From Bacillota bacterium (GTDB taxonomy: Bacteria; Bacillota; Clostridia; Christensenellales; SZUA-584), in assembly GCA_023460085.1 (NCBI GenBank), contig JAEWRI010000001.1, forward strand, positions 62,001 through 126,000: a DNA stretch of 64,000 nucleotides. Direction: 5' to 3'. The first letter of the stretch is position 1. Each line of letters opens with the position of its first letter. Below, piece after piece: positions 8,644-17,056 of the stretch. Below the pieces are notes generated by a model, which ran no database searches, was not told the origin of the DNA, and was given only the letters and a program-made list of their open reading frames with translations. The translations under genes and the position numbers were made by a program.

Positions 8644-11076
8644 ATGGACCGTTTTTCGCTGGACAGCGCCTGGGAAATTTCATTTTCAGAGCATTCTGAC
8701 AATAACTGCACGGGTATGGTGCCCGGTTCTGTTTATTCCGCGCTGATAGACGCAGGAAAAATGGATGACCCTTTCTGGCGTTCCAATGAAATGTCAGCGC
8801 TTGCGATCGCGGCACAGGATGTCGAATTTTCGAAAACGTTTGAGTTTAATGCGGCATTGCAGAATTCCCGCTGTATTCGGCTGCTTTGCGAGGGTTTGGA
8901 TACGCTGGCGGTCATTACGCTGAACGGCCGGGAAGCCGGACGGGCCGATAACATGCACCGTATATGGGAATTCGACGTGCGCAGCCTGCTGGTCCCCGGC
9001 GAAAACCATATTTCCATCCGGTTTGCCTCCCCCACGCGCTATATCCGCGAAGCCTACGCACAGTCCCGCGCGGACGGTACCACCGACGCGATGACCGGCT
9101 TTCCGCTGCTGCGCAAGGCGCACTGCATGTTCGGCTGGGACTGGGGCCCGCGCCTGCCGGATATGGGCATCTGGCGCGGCATCTCCCTCGTCGCCTTCGA
9201 TACGGCGCGCATCTCCGGCGTACAGGTTACTCAGACACATGAAACCGGCTGCGTAACGCTGCGCGTTGTCAGCGATGCGGAAATTGCCGACCCGCAGGCG
9301 GACGTCCGCGCGCGTGTAACGGTGATTGCGCCGGACGGGCAAGCCCTGCAGGCGGAGGGCGTGGACTGCGATATCGTCGTCGATAACCCGCGGCTCTGGT
9401 GGCCCAATGGGCTGGGAGACCAGCCGCTCTACACGGTGCGCGCGGAGCTGCTGTGCGGCGGAGAGGTGCTGGACGTCTGGGAGCGGCGCATCGGTCTGCG
9501 CGTCATGACGGTGCGCAGACAGAAGGACGAGTGGGGTGAAAGCTTCGCGCACGAGGTGAACGGCGTGGCGTTCTTCGCCATGGGCGCGGACTACATCCCC
9601 GAGGACAACATACTCTCCCGCGTGACGCCGGAGCGTACGCGCCGCCTGCTGAGCGATGCCGCCGAAGCGCACTGCAACGTCGTCCGCGTTTGGGGCGGCG
9701 GCTATTACCCCGACGACTTCTTCTACGACATCTGCGACGAGCTGGGGCTGGTGGTCTGGCAGGACTTCATGTTCGCGTGCGCGGTGTACAACCTGACGGA
9801 AGAATTCGAACGGAATATCCGTGCAGAAATCACGGATAACGTACGGCGGCTACGGCATCACGCGTCGCTGGGGCTCTGGTGCGGCAACAACGAGATGGAG
9901 CAGTTCGTGGCTGAAGGCATGTGGGTTTCCAGCCCGCGCCAAAAGGCAGACTACATCAAAATGTACGAATACATCATTCCGCAGATACTGCAGGCTGAGG
10001 ATCCGCAGACGTTCTACTGGCCCGCGAGCCCATCCTCCGGCGGCAGCTTCGACGCGCCCAACGACGACAGCCGCGGCGATGTGCACTACTGGGCGGTGTG
10101 GCATGGCGGTCTGCCCTTCACCGACTACCGCAACCACTGCTTCCGCTACGTATCGGAGTTCGGGTTTCAGTCCTTCCCCGCGATGAAAACCATCGAGGCG
10201 TTTACGCTGCCCGAGGACAGAAACGTATTCTCCTACGTGATGGAGAAGCACCAGCGCAACGCCTCCGCCAACGGCAAGATACTCATGTACCTCTCTCAGA
10301 TGTACCTGTATCCGCGCGACCTGGATACGCTCGTCTATGCCTCTCAGCTGCTGCAGGCGCAGGCGATGCAGTACGGCGTGGAGCACTGGCGGCGGCATCG
10401 CGGGCGCTGCATGGGCGCGGTCATCTGGCAGCTGAACGACTGCTGGCCCGTGGCAAGCTGGTCCAGCATCGACTACTTCGGGCGGTGGAAGGCGCTGCAC
10501 TACTCTATGAAGCGCTTCTTTGCGCCCGTGCTGATTTCGTGCCGCGAGGAGGGCGTGCTCTCCCAGAACACCAACGTCAACGCGGAGCCGTTCGCGCTGA
10601 AGATGAGCGCACGGCTGAACGTCAGCAACGAGACGGCGGAAGCGTTCCATGGCAGGGCGTATTGGGCGCTGCGGCGTCCCGACGCCTCCGTCCTCCGCGA
10701 AGGAGAATTATCCGCGGATGTCGCCCCGTTTTCGGCGGTGTGGCTGGAGGAACTGGATTTTTCCGGCGAAGATGAATTTGGCGTTTACTTCTCTTACCGG
10801 CTGGAAAGCGGCGGGCAAATTGCGGGTTCCGGCAGCGTGCTGTTCTGTCCGCCCAAGCACTTCCGCTTTTCCGATCCGCATCTTTCCGCCCGTATCGACG
10901 GCGCTGAAATCGTGGTGGAAGCGCACGCCTACGCGCGTTCCGTGGAGCTGCTGTGCGACGAGGATACGGTGCTTGAGGACAATTACTTCGATATGGACGC
11001 CGGGCATCGCCGCGTCCGCATACTGCGCGGCTCGCCGTCTTCCGTAAGCGCGCGCAGCGTATACGACATCCGGTGA
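8644..11076 (+). CDS. Beta-mannosidase (glycoside hydrolase family 2)
   Basis: An 810-residue cytoplasmic exo-enzyme that should release mannose from the non-reducing end of beta-mannosides. The order is a sugar-binding jelly roll, an Ig-like domain, then the (beta/alpha)8 barrel. FGWDWGPRLPDMGIWRG near residue 160 is typical of beta-mannosidases and differs from beta-galactosidases. The acid/base Glu is E417 in LWCGNNEME and the nucleophile is E505 in YVSEFGFQS. RVWGGGYYPDDFFYDICDE is also conserved. The start has AAGGAGG seven bases upstream. Its stop overlaps the MATE start by 4 bp. Divergence from the ABC/GH3 operon indicates one mannan or glucomannan oligosaccharide pathway. Confidence 0.95.
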   Translation: MDRFSLDSAWEISFSEHSDNNCTGMVPGSVYSALIDAGKMDDPFWRSNEMSALAIAAQDVEFSKTFEFNAALQNSRCIRLLCEGLDTLAVITLNGREAGRADNMHRIWEFDVRSLLVPGENHISIRFASPTRYIREAYAQSRADGTTDAMTGFPLLRKAHCMFGWDWGPRLPDMGIWRGISLVAFDTARISGVQVTQTHETGCVTLRVVSDAEIADPQADVRARVTVIAPDGQALQAEGVDCDIVVDNPRLWWPNGLGDQPLYTVRAELLCGGEVLDVWERRIGLRVMTVRRQKDEWGESFAHEVNGVAFFAMGADYIPEDNILSRVTPERTRRLLSDAAEAHCNVVRVWGGGYYPDDFFYDICDELGLVVWQDFMFACAVYNLTEEFERNIRAEITDNVRRLRHHASLGLWCGNNEMEQFVAEGMWVSSPRQKADYIKMYEYIIPQILQAEDPQTFYWPASPSSGGSFDAPNDDSRGDVHYWAVWHGGLPFTDYRNHCFRYVSEFGFQSFPAMKTIEAFTLPEDRNVFSYVMEKHQRNASANGKILMYLSQMYLYPRDLDTLVYASQLLQAQAMQYGVEHWRRHRGRCMGAVIWQLNDCWPVASWSSIDYFGRWKALHYSMKRFFAPVLISCREEGVLSQNTNVNAEPFALKMSARLNVSNETAEAFHGRAYWALRRPDASVLREGELSADVAPFSAVWLEELDFSGEDEFGVYFSYRLESGGQIAGSGSVLFCPPKHFRFSDPHLSARIDGAEIVVEAHAYARSVELLCDEDTVLEDNYFDMDAGHRRVRILRGSPSSVSARSVYDIR

Positions 11077-12452
11077 CGCGCACGACGGACATGACGGAGG
11101 GCAAGCCCCTTCGCCTGATGGCGCGGTTCGCGCTGCCGCTGCTGCTCAATGTCGCGCTGCAGCAGCTGTACTATATCGTTGACAGCATCGTGGTGGGACG
11201 CATCATCGGCATCGGCGCGTTCGCCGCCGTGGGCGCGGCGGGGTTCTACTTCTGGCTGGTGTTCGGCGTGCTGCTGGGGTTCACGCAGGGCTTCGGCGCG
11301 CTGTTTGCGCAGCGCTTCGGCGCGAAGGACAGCGAGGGGCTGCGCCGTACCATCGCGCGGAGCATACAGCTTTCCGCGCTTCTTTCGGTGCTGCTGATGG
11401 CCGTGTTTCTGCCGCTGCTGCGCCCGGTGCTGACGCTGGTGGATACGCCCGCGGACATACTCGATGATACGGTTCACTATCTCGTGTGGGTGCTGTCAGC
11501 AATCCCGGTGATGTTCGCGTACAACCTGTGCGCTTCGCTGCTGCGCGCGCTGGGCAACAGCCGGGCACCGCTCGTCAGCGTCGCGATTTCCACCGCCGTC
11601 AATATCGCGCTGGACATCGTATTCGTCGGCCCGCTGCACATGGGCGTTGCCGGTGCGGCCATCGCCACGGTCATCGCCAACTGCTGCGCGCTCGTCTACT
11701 GCTTTATCAGCCTGCGCCGAATTGATGCCGTGCGCGTCCGCCGCGAGGATTTCAAAGGCGGCTTCGGCGCGGCGCGTTCCCTGCTGAGGATGGGCGGGCC
11801 GCTGGCGTTCCGAAACCTCATCATTGAAATCGGCAGCCTGCTGGTTCAGTTCGTCATCAACGGATACGGCACGCTGTATGTGGCGGGTATCGCCGCGGCC
11901 TTCAAATACTTCGGCTTCATGAACCTTGTCGGCTTTTCGCTGGATGGCGCGGTGGCGGTGTTCGTGGCGCAGAACGCGGGTGCGCTACGGTACGATCGCA
12001 TCCGCATCGGCATGCGCACGGCGCGGCGTATCGCCATCGTCAGTTCGCTGGCAACCGCCGGGGTGACCGCGCTGTTCGGGCGGGAAATGGTGCTGCTCTT
12101 GATAACCGGCAACGCACAGCAGACGGCGGCGGTGGCGGAAATCGGCTATCACAACCTGTTGGCGTTTTCCGTCTGTCTCCCGGCGCTGTACCTGCTTTTC
12201 ATCTACCGCAGCGCGATTCAGGGCATGGGCAACGCGTCCGTTCCCATGGCATCCGGATTCGTGGAGCTCGCCCTGCGCGTACTGGCGGTGTTTGTGCTCC
12301 CGCTGTTCATCGGCGTGTGGGGCGTCTATTTCTCGCTGGGGGCCGGGTGGATTGGTGCGGCAATACTGCTGGTCATCAGCTATTATATAATCTACCGGCG
12401 GCGCGACAAAGCCCTGAGACTTCCGCCCGCGGACGGCACGGCACTGCCGTAA
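11073..12452 (+). CDS. MATE-family Na+ or H+-coupled multidrug exporter
   Basis: 459 residues and about 12 transmembrane helices in two homologous halves, starting with the family-typical TEGKPLRLMARFALPLLLN. It starts with GTG overlapping the beta-mannosidase stop (GTGA), so the two are translated together. The substrate is unknown, and the link to the glycan locus may be only transcriptional. The CDS end carries one arm of an inverted repeat shared with the convergent AraC gene. Confidence 0.93.
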   Translation: MTRTTDMTEGKPLRLMARFALPLLLNVALQQLYYIVDSIVVGRIIGIGAFAAVGAAGFYFWLVFGVLLGFTQGFGALFAQRFGAKDSEGLRRTIARSIQLSALLSVLLMAVFLPLLRPVLTLVDTPADILDDTVHYLVWVLSAIPVMFAYNLCASLLRALGNSRAPLVSVAISTAVNIALDIVFVGPLHMGVAGAAIATVIANCCALVYCFISLRRIDAVRVRREDFKGGFGAARSLLRMGGPLAFRNLIIEIGSLLVQFVINGYGTLYVAGIAAAFKYFGFMNLVGFSLDGAVAVFVAQNAGALRYDRIRIGMRTARRIAIVSSLATAGVTALFGREMVLLLITGNAQQTAAVAEIGYHNLLAFSVCLPALYLLFIYRSAIQGMGNASVPMASGFVELALRVLAVFVLPLFIGVWGVYFSLGAGWIGAAILLVISYYIIYRRRDKALRLPPADGTALP

Positions 12453-12461
12453 ACTCAGGGC
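12411..12461. terminator. Inverted repeat spanning the convergent MATE/AraC gene ends
   Basis: GCCCTGAG (12411-12418) and its complement CTCAGGGC (12454-12461) flank both stop codons, with a small inner hairpin. There is only 2 bp between the two stops. There is no T-tract, so termination would be weak or factor-dependent. Confidence 0.4.
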
Positions 12462-13240
12462 TGCTGCGGCTGCGGTTCCGTTGACGACAGTGCGTCGTTC
12501 CAACCACGGCGATAGTGTGCGCGGCGGTACTCTCCCGGCGTCATGCCGGTGACGCGGCGAAAGACGCTGACGAAATGGCTTTGCGAGTTGAACGCGAGAT
12601 AGCTGCTGATTTCCAGCTGGGAATAGCCCGTCAGCCGCAGCAGATCCTTGGCTTCGTCCACGCGCATGGCGCGGATATAATCCGACACGGGCATCCCGAC
12701 TTCCTTTCGGAACAGCACGGAGAAGTAGGAGCGCGTCAGCCCGGCGCGGCGCGCCAGCTCTTCCAAGGCGATGGGTTCATGAAGATGCAGGTAGATATCG
12801 TCAATGGCGGTTTGCACCGCGCGCGAATACTTCTGCGACGTGCGGATCCGCGCCACGCGCAGCGTGAATTCGATAAACATGTCACGGTGCAGGCTGTATA
12901 TTTCCTCAACGGTCTGGCATCTGTCCATCTGGCGGATAAACAGGTCACTCAGATTGTAGGCGGTCTCCTGCTGCAGGCCACCTTCGATGGCAAAGCGCGT
13001 CGCCAGCGTCACCGACGCCACATAGAGATAGCGCACGTTGCGCACAGGATCCTCGGAAACCTTCCCCACGGTGTTGGAGTGCATGATCCGGGTCGCCTCC
13101 TCTACCGAGCGCATATCCCCGTTCCTGAGGTATTCAAACTGCTTCAGCTCCTCCGCGTATATATGGTGGGAAAACCCCGACTCCCTTTGTTCGAACGCCA
13201 TACGCGTCAGATTTCTGCTGATTTTCTCCTGTTCCTTCAA
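12455..13240 (-). CDS. AraC-family transcriptional regulator
   Basis: 261 residues. The C-terminal ~100 residues hold the two helix-turn-helix motifs of AraC/XylS proteins (ALEELARRAGLTRSYFSVLFRKEVGMPVSDYIRAMRV region and the FRRVTGMTPGEYR signature). The N-terminal ~150 residues are helical, without a cupin, resembling regulators of two-component or sugar systems. The start is TTG at 13238-13240, supported by AGGAGG seven bases upstream. It diverges from the Cys-rich membrane protein and MFS genes, which are its likely targets. Confidence 0.9.
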   Translation of the reverse strand: MKEQEKISRNLTRMAFEQRESGFSHHIYAEELKQFEYLRNGDMRSVEEATRIMHSNTVGKVSEDPVRNVRYLYVASVTLATRFAIEGGLQQETAYNLSDLFIRQMDRCQTVEEIYSLHRDMFIEFTLRVARIRTSQKYSRAVQTAIDDIYLHLHEPIALEELARRAGLTRSYFSVLFRKEVGMPVSDYIRAMRVDEAKDLLRLTGYSQLEISSYLAFNSQSHFVSVFRRVTGMTPGEYRRAHYRRGWNDALSSTEPQPQQP

Positions 13241-13285
13241 AGGGCTCCCTCCTTTCCCGGACTGGTGTGAGAATATAAAACAAAC

Positions 13286-13315
13286 TTATCATAAATCGAA
13301 CGTATGTGATATACT
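13286..13315 (+). promoter_or_regulatory. Candidate promoter of the Cys-rich protein/MFS operon
   Basis: TTATCA (13286-13291), 18-bp spacer, TATACT (13310-13315), about 60 bp before the start codon at 13374. The imperfect -35 would fit an activator such as the divergent AraC protein. Confidence 0.45.
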
Positions 13316-13373
13316 ATACGCCTGTTTACTGGTAAATTTCTTTCTGGAGCATGGAAACAAGGAGGTGGAACAA

Positions 13374-13799
13374 ATGCTCTTGAAAGAAACCTGTTGTATG
13401 GAAAGCTGCCAGTGCATGTGCGCGGCAGAAACGCGAACCAACGAGAAATGCCACGGTGCGTGCGCAGGCCGCGCGCGCAGGCCGGTATATGTTCCTGGCT
13501 GGATGAAGGCGATCATTGCGGTGCTGGCCGCGGCGCTGTTCTTCTGCGGCGTATTCGCGCTGCTGACGGCGCAAGCTGTCTGGAACGCGGATATACAGCC
13601 GGGCAGCGTGACGGTGTGCGGCGCGGAGGGCGAAGCGCTGACCCTTCCCGGTCTGACATTCAACGGCGCGCCATACGTGGAAGCGGACGCATGGAACGCC
13701 GCGTTCCCGGAGCTGCCGGGCGCACTGCCCGCACCCAGCTATTGGGGCGAATCGGCTTATTACGCACTGACGGAAAACGGTGAACTGAAGAAAGGCTGA
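13374..13799 (+). CDS. Cysteine-rich N-terminus single-pass membrane protein of unknown function
   Basis: 141 residues, family not recognised. The first 30 residues contain seven cysteines (for example ETCCMESCQCMC), suggesting a cytosolic metal or Fe-S site. One TM helix follows (about 42-66, MKAIIAVLAAALFFCGVFALL). The rest is an extracytoplasmic domain of about 75 residues rich in Ala, Glu and aromatic residues. The ATG at 13374 has GGAGG at 13361-13365. It lies 3 bp upstream of the MFS gene, so the two are co-expressed and may act together. Confidence 0.75.
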   Translation: MLLKETCCMESCQCMCAAETRTNEKCHGACAGRARRPVYVPGWMKAIIAVLAAALFFCGVFALLTAQAVWNADIQPGSVTVCGAEGEALTLPGLTFNGAPYVEADAWNAAFPELPGALPAPSYWGESAYYALTENGELKKG

Positions 13800-13802
13800 A
13801 AC

Positions 13803-14984
13803 ATGGCTACACTGCTGCTGGTCATCATCTACATCGCATTCATCGGGCTGGGGCTGCCGGATTCGCTGCTGGGCGCGGCATGGCCGGTGGCTCACCTCGA
13901 TCTGGGCGTACCTCTCAGCGTGGCAGGCTTCTCGTCGCTCATGATCACCGTGGGCACGGTGGTCTCCAGCCTGCTTTCCGAGCGGCTGATCAAGGCCTTC
14001 GGCACGGGTAAGGTGGCGGCGGTCTCCGTGTTTATGACAGCCGCCGCGCTGATGGGCATGGGCTTTGTGCGGGACTTCTGGGTGGTGCTGGCGCTGGCGC
14101 TGCCGCTGGGCTTGGGCGGAGGCACCATCGACAGCGCACTCAACAACTTCGTGGCGCTGCATTACCGCTCCTCTCATATGAACTGGCTGCACTGCTTCTG
14201 GGGCGTAGGCGCCACCGCGGGGCCCGCCATCATGGCACTGTACCTCGCGCGGAACAACTGGCACGGCGCTTACCGCGCCATCTCGCTGACGCTGCTGGGC
14301 ATCTCGCTGATACTGGCGGTTTCGCTGCCGCTCTGGCGGCGCATGGGAGGCGGCGACGCCGCTCCCCACGAAAGCAAAGCCCCCACGCCCCGGCGCGTGC
14401 TGCTGCGCCTGCCCGGCGCGGTTTTCGGCTGCCTTGCGTTTTTCACGTACTGCGCCATCGAGTTTTCCACCGGGTTATGGGCCAGCACGTACTTCGTCAA
14501 CGTTAAGGGCGTGGCGCCCGATACGGCGGCGTCCTGGGCATCGCTTTACTACCTCGGCATCACGCTGGGGCGGCTGGCCAGCGGCTTCGCGGCGCTGAAG
14601 ATCAGCAGCCGCACGCTGGTGCGCATCGGCGAGGGCGCTCTTCTGGCGGGTGTTCTGGCCGTCATCGTGCTGCCGGGCGCGGGCGTGCTCGTCGGGCTGC
14701 TGCTGATGGGCGTGGGCAGCGCGCCCATATTCCCGTCGCTGCTCGACCAAACCCCCCACCTGTTTGGCGCACAGTATTCGCAGGGCATGATGGGCCTGCA
14801 GTTTGCGGGCGCGTACCTTGGCGGCACGCTGCTGGCACCCTTCTTCGGCCTCATTTCTCCGGTAATCGGGCTCTGGACACTGCCAATATATCTGCTCATC
14901 ATCACCGGCATCATGGTATTTTCCACCGAACGAACGCATTGGGCGGTCAGAAAATCTGAGCTGCGGGCTGCTTCTCAGCCTTAA
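13803..14984 (+). CDS. Major facilitator superfamily transporter
   Basis: 393 residues with 12 predicted TM helices. It begins directly in TM1 (LLLVIIYIAFIGLGLPDSLLGAAWP), typical of the sugar/fucose-permease-like MFS branch. A central hydrophilic loop near residues 180-200 separates two six-helix halves. The likely substrate is a sugar or drug, but none is shown. It follows the Cys-rich protein by 3 bp and ends before a strong terminator. Confidence 0.9.
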   Translation: MATLLLVIIYIAFIGLGLPDSLLGAAWPVAHLDLGVPLSVAGFSSLMITVGTVVSSLLSERLIKAFGTGKVAAVSVFMTAAALMGMGFVRDFWVVLALALPLGLGGGTIDSALNNFVALHYRSSHMNWLHCFWGVGATAGPAIMALYLARNNWHGAYRAISLTLLGISLILAVSLPLWRRMGGGDAAPHESKAPTPRRVLLRLPGAVFGCLAFFTYCAIEFSTGLWASTYFVNVKGVAPDTAASWASLYYLGITLGRLASGFAALKISSRTLVRIGEGALLAGVLAVIVLPGAGVLVGLLLMGVGSAPIFPSLLDQTPHLFGAQYSQGMMGLQFAGAYLGGTLLAPFFGLISPVIGLWTLPIYLLIITGIMVFSTERTHWAVRKSELRAASQP

Positions 14985-15027
14985 CGCGCTGTCCGGAACA
15001 GGAACAGCGCCTTCTTCATCTCGCGTT

Positions 15028-15058
15028 GGCCGGGAATCCGTTCCGGCCTTTTTCTTTT
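15028..15058 (+). terminator. Rho-independent terminator after the MFS gene
   Basis: A GC-rich stem (GGCCGGGAA 15028-15036 with TTCCGGCC 15041-15048, one bulge, TCCG loop) followed by TTTTTCTTTT. Confidence 0.88.
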
Positions 15059-15092
15059 CTCGCGGGGGGATGCCTGCGGATGCAGCGCGGGT

Positions 15093-15121
15093 TTGACAAG
15101 CATGTGTTTCCGTCCTATAAT
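15093..15121 (+). promoter_or_regulatory. Consensus promoter of rex1-lysR
   Basis: TTGACA (15093-15098), 17-bp spacer, TATAAT (15116-15121), a full consensus match. The start point falls inside the tandem palindrome that begins at 15120, giving a short leader before the ATG at 15156. Confidence 0.9.
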
Positions 15122-15141
15122 ATCGATATAAAAATATCGAT
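15120..15141. promoter_or_regulatory. Tandem-palindrome operator, copy 1 (candidate Rex box)
   Basis: ATATCGATAT (15120-15129), AAAA, ATATCGAT (15134-15141), with half-sites 14 bp apart. It overlaps the -10 box and transcription start of rex1, an ideal place for autorepression. The same architecture recurs at 16770 and 17020. Confidence 0.75.
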
Positions 15142-15155
15142 TGGAGGGTACCGCA

Positions 15156-15806
15156 ATGGCACAGCCGTCCGGCCCCGTCTCCATGTCCCGTCAGGCATTT
15201 CTGCGCATGCCGCGCTACCTGCAATACTTAAAACAGCTTCAGCAAAAGGGAGTCACTGCCGTCGCCGCACCTTCCGTGGCGGATGCGCTGGGCTTCGGCG
15301 AGGTGCAGGTGCGCAAGGATTTCGCCGCCGTCAGCTCCACGCAGGGCAAGCCGAAATCCGGATTTCCGGTGGACGGCCTCATCGCTGATATGGAGCTGAT
15401 TTTAGGGTATCATGATACCCGTCAGGCGGTTTTGGTCGGGGTGGGATCGCTGGGACGCGCGCTGCTTTCCTACAGGGGCTTCGAACAGTACGGCCTCAGC
15501 ATCGTGATGGCGTTCGATAGCGACGAAGCGCTCATCGGACAGCAGATCTGCGGCAAGCACATACTCTCGCCCGGCGTGCTCAGCGAAATGTGCCGCCGCA
15601 TGAACATCCACATCGGCATCATCACCGCGCCGGAAACGCAGGCGCAGGTGATATGCGATCAACTGGTGGCGGGCGGCATACTCGCGATTTGGAACTTCGC
15701 GCCCGTGCATCTCTCCGCGCCGTCCCACATACTGGTGCAGAATGAGAACATGGCCGCTTCCCTCGCGCTGCTCTCCAACCATCTGAAAGCCCGGATACAG
15801 CCGTAA
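15156..15806 (+). CDS. rex: Redox-sensing repressor Rex, paralogue 1
   Basis: 216 residues. The N-terminal winged helix (about 10-72) includes the recognition segment EVQVRKDF. A Rossmann NADH/NAD+ domain follows with VGVGSLG (94-100), the acidic strand end AFDSDEA and the ILNFTPA-like IWNFAPVHL, then a swapped C-terminal helix. Rex normally represses fermentation genes until NADH rises. The wing reads GKPKSGF (64-70) where typical Rex has GKRGxGY. The ATG at 15156 is chosen because GGAGGG precedes it; a TTG at 15141 lies inside the operator. lysR follows after 28 bp. Confidence 0.93.
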   Translation: MAQPSGPVSMSRQAFLRMPRYLQYLKQLQQKGVTAVAAPSVADALGFGEVQVRKDFAAVSSTQGKPKSGFPVDGLIADMELILGYHDTRQAVLVGVGSLGRALLSYRGFEQYGLSIVMAFDSDEALIGQQICGKHILSPGVLSEMCRRMNIHIGIITAPETQAQVICDQLVAGGILAIWNFAPVHLSAPSHILVQNENMAASLALLSNHLKARIQP

Positions 15807-15834
15807 CCGCCCTGACAGGAAAGGAACCAACCGC

Positions 15835-16752
15835 ATGAATACGATGCACTTTAAATACGCCGTCGAGGTAGAGCGCACCCGCTCCATCACGCAGGCCGCC
15901 GAGAACCTGTACATGGCGCAGCCTAACCTCAGCAAGGCCATCAAGGAATTGGAGGATACGCTGGGCATCACCATATTTGAGCGGACACCCAAGGGTGTCA
16001 TCCCCACCGTCAAGGGCGCGGAGTTTCTGGAGTACGCGAAAAACGTGCTGGTGCAGATAGATCGCATGGAGCAGCTCTACATTCCGGAGGACGAGACCCG
16101 GCAGCGCTTCCGTATCTCCATACCGCGCGGCAGCTATATCGCCAACGCGTTTACGCGGTTCGTCGCGGAGCTCGACGCGGACAAGCAGATCGATGTGGGC
16201 GTGCAGGAGACCAACTCCATGCAGACCATCGCCAATGTTTCGGAGGGCCAGTTCGAGCTGGGCATCATCCGCTACCAGACGGATTACGAAAACTACTTCC
16301 TCGACTACCTGGAGGAAAAGCGCCTGCAGTTCGAACCCATCTGGGAGTTTGAATACCTCGCGCTGATGTCGCGTCAGCATCCGCTCGCAAAGGCGGATAA
16401 GGTTCCTTACGAAGCCCTGTCCGAGTACATCGAAATTGTACACGGCGATACTGCCATCCCTTACCTCCCCGCCGAAAGGGTGCAGCGCACCGACGGCGGC
16501 AAGCGCATATTCGTGTACGAGCGCTGCAGTCAATTCGATATGCTTTCGCACATTCACAACACCTATATGTGGGTTTCCCCCATTCCCGACCGATTTCTGA
16601 AGCTGTACGGGCTGGTGCAGCGCAAATGCCACGCCGCCAACCACAAATACAAGGATCTGCTCATTTCGCAGAAGGGATATGTGTTCACGGCGCTGGATAG
16701 AAAGTTCATCAATGAGCTTTACACGTCCAAGAATGAAGTGGCCTTTCGCTGA
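15835..16752 (+). CDS. LysR-family transcriptional regulator
   Basis: 305 residues. The N-terminal LysR helix-turn-helix is SITQAAENLYMAQPNLSKAIKELEDTLGITIFERTPKGV. It is followed by a two-lobe effector domain (FRISIPRGSYIANAF onward). It is co-transcribed with rex1 (28-bp gap, AGGAAAGGAA ribosome site), which suggests a second metabolic signal feeding into the same redox genes. The ligand is unknown. The stop codon lies inside the terminator stem. Confidence 0.93.
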   Translation: MNTMHFKYAVEVERTRSITQAAENLYMAQPNLSKAIKELEDTLGITIFERTPKGVIPTVKGAEFLEYAKNVLVQIDRMEQLYIPEDETRQRFRISIPRGSYIANAFTRFVAELDADKQIDVGVQETNSMQTIANVSEGQFELGIIRYQTDYENYFLDYLEEKRLQFEPIWEFEYLALMSRQHPLAKADKVPYEALSEYIEIVHGDTAIPYLPAERVQRTDGGKRIFVYERCSQFDMLSHIHNTYMWVSPIPDRFLKLYGLVQRKCHAANHKYKDLLISQKGYVFTALDRKFINELYTSKNEVAFR

Positions 16753-16764
16753 GGCCGCTTTTTT
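16738..16764 (+). terminator. Terminator overlapping the end of lysR
   Basis: GTGGCCT (16738-16744) pairs with AGGCCGC (16752-16758) around a 7-nt loop that contains part of the TGA stop, followed by TTTTTTC. It separates rex1-lysR from what follows. Confidence 0.8.
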
Positions 16765-16769
16765 CTTAC

Positions 16770-16793
16770 ATATCGATATTTGCATATCGATAT
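16770..16793. promoter_or_regulatory. Tandem-palindrome operator, copy 2 (candidate Rex box)
   Basis: ATATCGATAT (16770-16779), TTGC, ATATCGATAT (16784-16793): two perfect copies 14 bp apart. The -35 hexamer TTGCAT (16780-16785) of the following promoter is embedded between them. Confidence 0.75.
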
Positions 16794-16809
16794 TCCGTTT
16801 TTATATTAC
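16780..16809 (+). promoter_or_regulatory. Candidate promoter of the intergenic RNA
   Basis: TTGCAT (16780-16785), 18-bp spacer, TATTAC (16804-16809). The adh promoter has the same layout: same spacing, same position relative to the palindromes, TTGTAT and TATTAT. Confidence 0.55.
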
Positions 16810-16814
16810 CCTTT

Positions 16815-16956
16815 CGGCCGTGCATACGCTAAAATGAAGTCCGTATTGAAGACCTTCTTCTCCACACCAATCGAAGCCTTCAAGCTTTACCAAAGGCTGA
16901 TCATAGGGCTTCCCTCTCGAGGCATTGTGCCTTCGGCAGGGATGCCCCCTTTTTTT
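16815..16956 (+). ncRNA. Candidate redox-controlled small RNA
   Basis: A predicted transcript of about 140 nt between the operator-2 promoter and a strong terminator. The lysR operon has its own terminator before it, and adh has its own promoter after it, so the second terminator needs another transcript to explain it. A short frame starting at the ATG near 16834 has no ribosome site. It could also be a 5' leader or attenuator for adh. No known RNA family is recognised. Confidence 0.45.
16906..16956 (+). terminator. Rho-independent terminator of the intergenic transcript
   Basis: GGGCTTCCCT (16906-16915) pairs with AGGGATGCCC (16938-16947) over ten positions with one mismatch. The loop holds a smaller GGCA/TGCC hairpin. 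CC and seven Ts follow. Confidence 0.8.
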
Positions 16957-17019
16957 GTCGCGGTATGCGGTTCGCCTGTTTTCCGCGCAGCGGTTACCCT
17001 CACATTCCTTTGTCCGGTT

Positions 17020-17056
17020 ATATCGATATTTGTATATCGATATTCTTTATCGATAT
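17020..17056. promoter_or_regulatory. Tandem-palindrome operator, copy 3, with an extra half (candidate Rex box)
   Basis: ATATCGATAT (17020-17029), TTGT, ATATCGATAT (17034-17043), then a third half TTATCGATAT (17047-17056) centred 13 bp further. The third half abuts the -10 of the adh promoter, so adh should be the most tightly controlled target. Confidence 0.75.
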
